Shown here piece by piece: positions 46,228 to 53,333 of a DNA stretch of 64,000 bases (the stretch's first letter is position 1; every line of letters begins with the position of its first letter). Position numbers and translations under genes: made by a program. The notes under the pieces were generated by a model. It was not told the origin of the DNA. It saw only the letters and a list, made by a program, of their open reading frames with translations, and ran no database searches. Location: assembly GCA_016926235.1 (NCBI GenBank), contig JAFGOZ010000220.1:62001-126000 (forward strand). The letters are read 5' to 3'. The DNA comes from Bacteroidales bacterium. GTDB taxonomy: Bacteria > Bacteroidota > Bacteroidia > Bacteroidales > UBA10428.

Positions 46228-46943
46228 TTTTCAATAAAATGGAAAATACGAACAAAAATAACAGGGCAAAAGTAGTATTTCGTATTGAAATAGCTACTTT
46301 ATTAGATGAGAAAGGTACCTTAAACCTTAAAAAAATGGAGAGGTTGGCTATGTTGGTTACCAATCTTAATAATAGTGGTGTCCATCCACTTATTGTTTCT
46401 TCGGGTGCCATATTTTTAGGAAGCTATAAGTTGAAAAGGCTTGGCCTGCCTGACACCCTTACTGAAAAACAGGCCATTGCGGCAATTGGGCAGGCAGAAC
46501 TTATACGTTACTACCAGGATTGCTTTTCAATCTTTCATCAGTTTGTGGCCCAGGTTCTGCTAACCAGTGATGTTATTAATCATCCGGAAAGGAACAAAAA
46601 TGCTAAAAATACATTCTTTGACCTTCTCGATAAAAACATTATTCCGGTGATCAATGAAAACGATTCTGTTTCTACGGATGATATTGAACTGGATGATAAT
46701 TATCCACTTGCATTGAATGTGGCTGCTATTGTGGATGCTGAATTTATAATATTGAAACTGGTTGAAAACGGGAAATTTTTGCTTCTGCGTAAAAACCAGC
46801 CAGATAATCATTTAATTATTGGAGAGACAGAACTCATTGAAAACTTGCATGAACAATTGGCAGATTATGTACCGGGAAAACCGGCAGATAAAAATGCTTT
46901 TCCTTTGTCAGTCAAGGGGATTAATAATAAAATAGCGATATGA
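46224..46943 (+). CDS. degenerate glutamate 5-kinase paralog (probable pseudokinase subunit)
   Basis: The protein has 239 residues and is clearly related to the next gene, ProB, along its length: VSSGAIFLG, LTEKQAIAAIGQAELIRYYQ, QFVAQVLLTSD, NIIPVINENDSVSTDDIELDD. The glutamate-side motifs (VSSG, INEND) are kept. The ATP-side motifs are not: KIGTSS becomes RIEIAT, the SDIDGLY segment becomes LVENGKF, and the late FGTGGMVTK segment is missing. It is therefore unlikely to be an active kinase but could bind glutamate or proline and regulate its partner. It overlaps argH and proB by ATGA. The frame is intact, so it is not an ordinary pseudogene. Confidence 0.75.
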   Translation: MIFNKMENTNKNNRAKVVFRIEIATLLDEKGTLNLKKMERLAMLVTNLNNSGVHPLIVSSGAIFLGSYKLKRLGLPDTLTEKQAIAAIGQAELIRYYQDCFSIFHQFVAQVLLTSDVINHPERNKNAKNTFFDLLDKNIIPVINENDSVSTDDIELDDNYPLALNVAAIVDAEFIILKLVENGKFLLLRKNQPDNHLIIGETELIENLHEQLADYVPGKPADKNAFPLSVKGINNKIAI

Positions 46944-47737
46944 TGAGGAAGAGTTTAATAAACAAAAAAAGATTAGTAATTAAAATTGGGACTTCATCTT
47001 TAACCTATCCAAATGGCAGGCTGAATTTTCATCGAATAGAGAAATTTGCGAATGTTTTATCTGCCATTCATAAAGATGGACGCGATGTTATCCTTGTGTC
47101 GTCAGGTTCAATAGCAGTAGGAGCTGGCAGGATGGGTATGGATAAGAAACCTCAGAGACTGGCTGAGAAACAAGCATTAGCAGCAATTGGTCAGGCTGAA
47201 CTCATAAAGATATACCAGAAGTTTTTTGATGAATATGACCAGTTTGTTGCACAGGTACTTCTTACAAAGGATGGGATTATCAATCCGGTGCGAAGGAATA
47301 ATGCCAGAAATACGCTAAAAGCCCTCACGGATATGAATATTATACCCATCATCAATGAAAATGATACGGTGGCTACCCAGGAAATTGAATTTGGGGATAA
47401 TGATACGTTAAGCGCTGATGTAGCTGTTTTGGCTGGTGCAGACCTGCTTATTATGTTATCTGATATTGATGGATTATACTCTTCTGATCCACGTAAAGAT
47501 CCCAATGCAAAAATTATTCCGATGGTTATGGAGATTTCAAATGAAATGGAAGAAAGTGCTAAAGGGGCCGGAACATCTTTTGGAACGGGTGGTATGGTGA
47601 CAAAAATAACAGCTGCTAAGGTTTGCAGGACTGAAGGAATTGATACGGTGATTATAAATGGCAACAATCCTGATAATATATACAAGCTGCTTTCGGGGGA
47701 GGAAATTGGCACCCTGTTTGTTGCGAATGGAAAATAA
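46940..47737 (+). CDS. proB: glutamate 5-kinase, short form without PUA domain
   Basis: The protein has 265 residues. It phosphorylates glutamate in the first step of proline synthesis. The amino-acid kinase motifs are all present: VIKIGTSSLT with Lys15, VSSGSIAVGAGRM, IINENDTVATQE, FGDNDTLSADVA, MLSDIDGLYSSDP and FGTGGMVTKI. Many ProB proteins are about 370 residues because of a C-terminal PUA domain; here the protein stops after the kinase domain, as in some other Bacteroidota. It follows the degenerate paralog with an ATGA overlap. proA is not in the window after it. Confidence 0.92.
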   Translation: MMRKSLINKKRLVIKIGTSSLTYPNGRLNFHRIEKFANVLSAIHKDGRDVILVSSGSIAVGAGRMGMDKKPQRLAEKQALAAIGQAELIKIYQKFFDEYDQFVAQVLLTKDGIINPVRRNNARNTLKALTDMNIIPIINENDTVATQEIEFGDNDTLSADVAVLAGADLLIMLSDIDGLYSSDPRKDPNAKIIPMVMEISNEMEESAKGAGTSFGTGGMVTKITAAKVCRTEGIDTVIINGNNPDNIYKLLSGEEIGTLFVANGK

Positions 47738-47783
47738 ATTTATTCTTCCGATTATTTATTTTTGAATTTTGACCCCTGACTCT

Positions 47784-47823
47784 CTGTCCGCCATATCTAA
47801 CAGTTGGCGGCGAAAACGGACAG
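47784..47823. repeat. GC-rich structured element between proB and the next gene
   Basis: CTGTCCG at 47784-47790 is complementary to CGGACAG at 47817-47823, and an inner CCGCCA/TGGCGG pair lies at 47788-47793 and 47805-47810. The two pairings overlap by a few bases and could be alternatives. The local GC content is much higher than the surrounding AT-rich DNA. No T run follows, so it is not a standard terminator. Confidence 0.5.
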
Positions 47824-47896
47824 TATTCTCATTTCATTTTGTAATTTCAACAAAAATCTATAACTTGTTTATAGTAATAATTTAACAGATTTAAAT

Positions 47897-48373
47897 ATGC
47901 GATACATATTTTTAGCTTTATTTTGTATAGGTTTGATGCAGTATGCAACAGCCCAGAATACACTTGATGAGAAATATGGTTTCAGGGACATAAAGCTGGA
48001 TGCTTCATTTACTGATTTTGAAGACCTGAAGCTTATCAATGAAAGTAATGGGGTATCATACTATATTAAGGATTATGAAGATTTAAAGGAAGAAGGGTTT
48101 GAAATGCAACAAATTACATATGGGTTTTATAATAGTAAGTTGTATTTTATTGTAATACAAACCATTGGAGAAAAAAATGGGAAAAAATTGCTTGATTATC
48201 TTAATAAGGAATATGGCGAAGGTCAGCTAAACCACAACATTGCCGATAGTTATACATGGTTTGCCAAGAAAGCAGGATTGGTCTATGAATATAAAGAGAT
48301 ACCTGAGATAGCAGAAACCTACCTTTATAGCAAAAGTATGTTAATTGAGAAAAGAAAATCCGGTAAACAATAA
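47897..48373 (+). CDS. hypothetical exported protein
   Basis: The protein has 158 residues and a signal peptide (MRYIFLALFCIGLMQYATAQ). The mature part begins with LDEKYGFRDIKLDASFTDF and has YGFYNSKLYFIVIQTIG and LNKEYGEGQ. This is the pattern of small periplasmic proteins that track substrate strain or sequence variation, but I do not recognise a family. It stands alone, convergent with the second caspase-family gene, with three bases between stops. Confidence 0.65.
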   Translation: MRYIFLALFCIGLMQYATAQNTLDEKYGFRDIKLDASFTDFEDLKLINESNGVSYYIKDYEDLKEEGFEMQQITYGFYNSKLYFIVIQTIGEKNGKKLLDYLNKEYGEGQLNHNIADSYTWFAKKAGLVYEYKEIPEIAETYLYSKSMLIEKRKSGKQ

Positions 48374-48376
48374 AGA

Positions 48377-49765
48377 TTATTTGTCAAATCTCCATTCTCT
48401 CCATTCGTCACCAACTGCAGGGCTTATGTTTGTTTGGGGATTTTGTTCCTTATCATTTACCATTACAGACTTTAGGCTTACTTGTTCTTTTACATAGTCG
48501 GAAAGTTCTCCATAAGTAAGCTTTCCTTTGCTTTCCTGGAGTTTCTTTAGTATAAAGTAGGTAAACATACCGTGGCCTTTTTCTTTATATGGCAGGGACG
48601 ATTGCTCATCGCTACTGGCAGCATATACAATTAATTTACCTTGTAGTTGTTCTTCTTTTGGCTTTACTTTTACAGCTCTTGCCGATAGCAATCCCTGGTT
48701 GCGGGCTCCACCACTAAAGCAAGCATCAAGAAATACTGTGATTCGCTTACTGGGATATTCCGTTAGTTTAGTATACACATCTTTCAATTTCAGTGCAAAT
48801 TGGAGGTCTTTAGCACTTACGTCTACAGGCATTATATGGGGTTCTTTGGTAACTTCATCGGGGTAACCGTGGCCTGCATAAAAGAAGAAAACATCTGCAT
48901 TGCCATTGGCATTTTTTATGAGAAGGTTCATCTTGTTTAATGCCCTGTGCATAGTTACGGCATTGGCATTTACTTCGAAAACAATATTGTCATCGGGTAT
49001 ACCTAAAACTTTGATTGCATAATCTTTAAAAATTCTTGCGTCACTTTCAGCAAATTCAACATTGGATTCACTTTCTAAGCCGGTTTGATATGAACTATAA
49101 TCCTCATTTCCAAATATAAGAGCATACCGGTTCAGGTTTTTAGATGGGCCTTCGGGAATGTTCATATCCACGTCAGACACTACCCTTGTGCGCGTTGCAG
49201 CCGGTATATCATTGGTTTGTACATTTGTGGCTACAAGCTGGTTATTGCCTTCAACTGCTGCAACTTCAAAATCATCAACGGTAACAAATTTATCTGCCTC
49301 GATACGGCTTGTAAGATCTTTGTCAGTCAGGGTAAATTCCTTCTTATCTGCCTCAATTAGTTGATCCTGTCCTTCTTTAAAGGATAATAATTTAAGCGAA
49401 TTGATACCATATGCAACCGAAGCATCAAATTCCACAAAATAGGATTTGCCGGATTTTACCTCTAAAACAAGTTTATCCTTATCTTTACTTCCATCCACAA
49501 CTCTTAAAAAGAATTTTCCTTCTACAAATCGCTTTGCGACTATCCATTCAGATTTTGGATTTGAAGAGGCCGCTGTATTTATGCCCTTAAATTTCTCAAT
49601 ATATTCATCATTGAAATATACTTTATATGAAACGCCGGCATTTGTTGATTTAGCAATGCGGTGTATGTAAATAACAGCATAATCATCAGAAATATCTCTG
49701 GCACCTATGAAAAGCACCATACAAGCCAAACTTAAGAAATACGAAATCTTCCTGATAGTTTTCAT
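48377..49765 (-). CDS. caspase-family (C14) exported protein, second copy
   Basis: The protein has 462 residues and an N-terminal signal sequence (ISYFLSLACMVLFIGARD). Residues about 30-140 form a beta-rich domain (YIHRIAKSTNAGVSYKVYF, KSYFVEFDASVAYG) resembling DUF2846-type periplasmic domains, followed by a linker. The caspase domain is at about 215-462: YALIFGNEDYSSY, catalytic His299 in YAGHGYP and Cys349 in FLDACFSGG. It lacks the CARDB-like domains and the EF-hand-like loop of the 29-30.7 kb protein, so the two share only the protease part. Downstream of the lipoprotein gene and its terminator, it is probably transcribed alone. Confidence 0.85.
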   Translation of the reverse strand: MKTIRKISYFLSLACMVLFIGARDISDDYAVIYIHRIAKSTNAGVSYKVYFNDEYIEKFKGINTAASSNPKSEWIVAKRFVEGKFFLRVVDGSKDKDKLVLEVKSGKSYFVEFDASVAYGINSLKLLSFKEGQDQLIEADKKEFTLTDKDLTSRIEADKFVTVDDFEVAAVEGNNQLVATNVQTNDIPAATRTRVVSDVDMNIPEGPSKNLNRYALIFGNEDYSSYQTGLESESNVEFAESDARIFKDYAIKVLGIPDDNIVFEVNANAVTMHRALNKMNLLIKNANGNADVFFFYAGHGYPDEVTKEPHIMPVDVSAKDLQFALKLKDVYTKLTEYPSKRITVFLDACFSGGARNQGLLSARAVKVKPKEEQLQGKLIVYAASSDEQSSLPYKEKGHGMFTYFILKKLQESKGKLTYGELSDYVKEQVSLKSVMVNDKEQNPQTNISPAVGDEWREWRFDK

Positions 49766-49832
49766 GGTAATTCAATTTTATTATTTCTAAAACAAAGGTA
49801 ATGAATAAGATGGAGGTTTCAAACAGCTATGA

Positions 49833-49868
49833 TAAAAAAAAAGCTGCTCCAAAATAGAAGCAGCTTTG
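49833..49868 (-). terminator. terminator downstream of the lipoprotein gene
   Basis: On the minus strand AAAGCTGCTT and AGCAGCTTT pair around TCTATTTTGG-type loop sequence and are followed by a long T run. It starts about 17 bases past the lipoprotein stop codon and before the second caspase gene. Confidence 0.85.
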
Positions 49869-49884
49869 TAATAAGATAGTTATT

Positions 49885-50313
49885 TTACTTCTTAAGTTTA
49901 CCCAGGCGTGCTGTAACTTTTACTTTTGTTGTTACAAAAATTACAGGGATACCTGTTTTCTTTGATTCATACGTTGGGTAAAGAATAACATCATATCCGG
50001 GATTGTCTTGATAAATGTTATACAGAGCATAGAGGTTAACCATACCGTTCATGTAGTTACCAATTATTGGTAAAGAAAGAGTTCCGGCAGGAGCATTTAT
50101 TTCACCATATTTTTTAGAGAATAACCTGGCAAAATCGATTCCAACGATTTTTACCTGAGTAGCTTCGCCAGTAACCTGGTCTGAGTATTCAAAATCAGAA
50201 GCCGTGAATTCAATGTAGCTGGCAGCTTCTTTCATTGACCTGGTTGATGTTGAGCAACTCATAAGAACTGCTGAACAAACAGCAATTAATGCAAATACAC
50301 GAAATTTTCTCAT
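49885..50313 (-). CDS. small lipoprotein, function unknown
   Basis: The protein has 142 residues. The lipobox is AVLMSCS with the lipidated Cys near residue 20. The mature part contains YIEFTASDFEYSDQVTGEA, IVGIDFARLF, a Gly/Asn segment (IIGNYMNGMVNLYALYN) and GYDVILYPTYESK. This resembles small Bacteroidota lipoproteins of unknown role with a similar IYP-like core. It follows the histidine kinase gene on the same strand but is separated from it by a 31-base palindrome, and it ends at a strong terminator. Confidence 0.75.
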   Translation of the reverse strand: MRKFRVFALIAVCSAVLMSCSTSTRSMKEAASYIEFTASDFEYSDQVTGEATQVKIVGIDFARLFSKKYGEINAPAGTLSLPIIGNYMNGMVNLYALYNIYQDNPGYDVILYPTYESKKTGIPVIFVTTKVKVTARLGKLKK

Positions 50314-50417
50314 TGTATTAAGTTTTAGTTAAACATAGGGTATTTTATAGTACTAAATTATGGGTTTTTTGCAAATATTAAAAGAATAATAGAAAAAAAA
50401 GGGATTTTAATATCAAC

Positions 50418-50448
50418 AATATTAAGTGTAAATTTTACACTTAATATT
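50418..50448. repeat. perfect 31-bp palindrome
   Basis: Two 15-base arms, AATATTAAGTGTAAA and TTTACACTTAATATT, are exactly inverted around a single T. It overlaps the stop codon of the histidine kinase and lies 105-135 bases upstream of the lipoprotein start, both on the minus strand. It could be a terminator stem (a T run comes only about 20 bases later on the minus strand) or a dimeric-regulator operator. Confidence 0.85.
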
Positions 50449-53125
50449 ATTTTAAATGCTTACTGATTCTTGATAATAGTGCATCCGGATCTATTGGTTT
50501 TGCAATAAAATCAGTACACCCGGCATTAAAACATTTGGTCCTGTCTTCATCCATAGCAAACGCAGTTTGTGCGAGGATAGGTATTTTTTCTTCTATTTCT
50601 TTTATTTTTCTTGTAGTTTCGTAGCCATCCATATCGGGAAGTTGAATATCCATCAGTATTAGGTTGACCTTGTTGTTTTTAACGATTTCAATGGCATCGA
50701 ATCCATTACTGGCCATGAGCAATTTTACTCCTGTATCGCTTACTACTTCTGCTAAATACTGTTGACTTATATTGTCATCTTCCACAATGAGAATTGAATA
50801 TTGTGACCAGTCGTACCTGTCGTCAAGAGCAGGTTCGCTGGATGAGGCAGGGGCTATATCTTGTCGTCGGTAGGGTATAGTGAAATAAAATGTTGAACCA
50901 ACTCCCTGGATGGATTCGACCCAAATTTTGCCATGCAATAATTCTACCAGTCCTTTAGAGATGGCCAGGCCCAAACCCGGACCTCCATATCTCCTGGTTG
51001 AAAATTCTTCAGATTGACGGAACCTGTCAAAAATAATATCCTGTTTTTCTGGTGAGATGCCTATTCCTGTATCTTTCACAAAAAACTGAACTTCATCATT
51101 TTCAATACTGCAACCTACAAGTACTTCTCCCTGTTTTGTAAATTTTATTGCATTGTCAATCAGGTTTATTAAAATCTGTTTAAGCTTAACACTATCAGTT
51201 AGTATGTTCCCTTCACTAGTCCTGAACTGCTTTTTTATATATAGTGTTATGTCTTTGGCATCTTCTTCATTCAATTTTGAGAAAAAGAAGCTATACATTT
51301 CATCCAGCACATGGTTTAATGAAACGGCTGTTTCTGTAACTGACATTTGCGCAGACTCGATTTTTGAAATATCCAATATTTCATCAATAATCTGCAGAAG
51401 ATCTCGTGTACGTTCACGTATTATTTTTGTAAATTGTTTTCTCTTGTCTTCTTCTAGGTTAGGATTATCAATAAGTTTTGAAAATCCTATAATGCTGTTC
51501 ATAGGAGTTCTTATTTCATGGCTCATATTTGCCAGAAAAGCCGATTTTAGCTGATCTGCTTCTTCAGCTTTTTCTTTAGCTTTTATAAGTTCCTTTTCAT
51601 ATTCTTTTTGGTTGGTTATGTCTTTGGAAAAGAGTACAGCTTTTGAAACTTTGTTTTCTTCATCAAATATCGGGAAAATATGGTTTTCATATGAAAAGCC
51701 ATCTACTTTATCTTCAAATTCAATTTTACTCTTCTCAGAGAATGTATATTCAACCTGCTTCCTTCTATTTTCAGCAATTTCTTTATCAAAAAGGTCATAA
51801 TATGAGGAACCAATTAATTCTTCAGCTTTGGTGCTGGTCAATTCCAGTATGGTTTCGTTAAAGTCAAGTATAATGCCATCTTTGTTTATTAATATAATGC
51901 CGTCAACAGATGAATTTAATATTACCCTTGTAGTTCCTTCACTTTCACGTAAGGCATCCTGGGCTTTTTTAATACTTGTAATATCCTCAATAATACCATC
52001 AAAATATGCAATTTCTCCTTCACTATCCATTATAGCTTTACCCGTATCCCTTACCCATATTACCTTTCCGTCCTTTCTTTTAAAGCGGAGTTCATTACTA
52101 TGAATGCTTGAAGACATTATCCAGCTTTGCAATTGCATTTCCCTGTCAGATTCATTATAAAATGCTTTACTGGCGGTTGTACCCAATAATTCTTCTGTGT
52201 TGCTATAACCAAGGATAGATACAAGTGCCGGGTTTGCAAATAAAAAATCACCGTCTTTTGTAGTCCTGTATACACCTAATGGTAATTGGTTTGTCAGTGA
52301 TTTATATTTTTCTTCACTTAATTTCAAATCATTAAGTGCTTGCTTAAATACAGTGATATCCTCTATTATACCATCGAAGTATAAGATTCTTCCATTTTCA
52401 TTTTTAATAGCTTGTCCCGTGTCCCTTACCCAAATTACTTCTCCACTTTTCTTAGTGACTTGATGCTCAGAGATATGAACTCCGTCAGTTTTTATCCATT
52501 CTTTCAACAATTCTTCTCTTTTATTTTTATCGACGAAGACACTGCCTACATATATTTGAGATAATTCTTCAAAACTCGAATAACCAAGAATGTTAACAAG
52601 AGCAGGATTTGCATATAGGATTTGTCCGTCTTCTGTTGTGCGATATACTCCCAGTGGTAATTGCCCCGTAAGTGTTTTATATTTTTCTTTACTTTCAATA
52701 AAAGCAAGCTCAGTATTTTTGTACCTGGTAATGTCCTGAACAAACCCGTGTACAGATTCTACTTTTCCATCTGTGATAAAGGGGTCGCCTATTATCCGTA
52801 TCCACGTTTTATTGCCATTTCTGCGATAAAAATAGAAATCCATATCAAAGGTTATTCCTTCATTGATTGCAAGTAGCAGGGCGTTATTAAAAACTCCTTT
52901 TTCCTCTTCTCTTAACAAGTTGGTTATATCATCAATAGAAGGTTGCTTCTGTATATCCAGCTCAAAAATTTCGTACATTTCATCTGTCCAGGATATAATA
53001 TTTGCATTATGGTCAATTTCCCATCTCCCGGTTTGTGTTATCCTTTGGATGTTGTCAAGCAATGACTGTAATCTTTGGACCGTAACTTTATAATCCTCAA
53101 TATATTTCTTTGATTCTTCCATCAT
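50447..53125 (-). CDS. multi-PAS hybrid histidine kinase
   Basis: The protein has 892 residues and no membrane segment, so it is probably cytoplasmic. There are four PAS domains: about 20-130, 145-265, 270-390 and 395-510. The second and third are near-duplicates, each with LPLGVYRTT, a segment like FANPALVSILGYS and the VIWVRDTG motif. HisKA follows with the phospho-acceptor His near residue 533 in MSHEIRTPMNS. The ATPase has ILINLIDNAIKF, VKDTGIGISPEKQ and GGPGLGLAIS. A receiver domain ends it (LIVEDDNISQQYL, LILMDIQLPDMDGYETT with the phospho-Asp near 823). The signal and output are unknown; no separate response regulator is adjacent. Confidence 0.93.
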   Translation of the reverse strand: MMEESKKYIEDYKVTVQRLQSLLDNIQRITQTGRWEIDHNANIISWTDEMYEIFELDIQKQPSIDDITNLLREEEKGVFNNALLLAINEGITFDMDFYFYRRNGNKTWIRIIGDPFITDGKVESVHGFVQDITRYKNTELAFIESKEKYKTLTGQLPLGVYRTTEDGQILYANPALVNILGYSSFEELSQIYVGSVFVDKNKREELLKEWIKTDGVHISEHQVTKKSGEVIWVRDTGQAIKNENGRILYFDGIIEDITVFKQALNDLKLSEEKYKSLTNQLPLGVYRTTKDGDFLFANPALVSILGYSNTEELLGTTASKAFYNESDREMQLQSWIMSSSIHSNELRFKRKDGKVIWVRDTGKAIMDSEGEIAYFDGIIEDITSIKKAQDALRESEGTTRVILNSSVDGIILINKDGIILDFNETILELTSTKAEELIGSSYYDLFDKEIAENRRKQVEYTFSEKSKIEFEDKVDGFSYENHIFPIFDEENKVSKAVLFSKDITNQKEYEKELIKAKEKAEEADQLKSAFLANMSHEIRTPMNSIIGFSKLIDNPNLEEDKRKQFTKIIRERTRDLLQIIDEILDISKIESAQMSVTETAVSLNHVLDEMYSFFFSKLNEEDAKDITLYIKKQFRTSEGNILTDSVKLKQILINLIDNAIKFTKQGEVLVGCSIENDEVQFFVKDTGIGISPEKQDIIFDRFRQSEEFSTRRYGGPGLGLAISKGLVELLHGKIWVESIQGVGSTFYFTIPYRRQDIAPASSSEPALDDRYDWSQYSILIVEDDNISQQYLAEVVSDTGVKLLMASNGFDAIEIVKNNKVNLILMDIQLPDMDGYETTRKIKEIEEKIPILAQTAFAMDEDRTKCFNAGCTDFIAKPIDPDALLSRISKHLK

Positions 53126-53277
53126 TTTACACTTTTTTAATATAAAGCGTTAAATCAGATAATTATATCTTTGAGTATACGGATAATTTAAATATACGGT
53201 TTTATTTTCATATACCTGATAAAGTGTATTGGAATTATGACCAATGTTACAGAATTTTACGTAAACGATTGATAAAT

Positions 53278-53311
53278 AAAAATGGCTGACAAATCTATTG
53301 TCAGCCATTTG
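53278..53311 (-). terminator. terminator after the YfhO gene
   Basis: ATGGCTGACA and TGTCAGCCAT pair around a seven-base loop, and a T-rich tail follows on the minus strand. It lies 23 bases past the YfhO stop and should end the polysaccharide-cluster transcript. Confidence 0.85.
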
Positions 53312-53333
53312 TTATAACTTACGTATCCTTGTG

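Noticed and set aside
46224..46943. Second active glutamate 5-kinase
   Set aside because: The ATP-binding Lys motif and the SDIDGLY and GTGGMVTK segments are not present.
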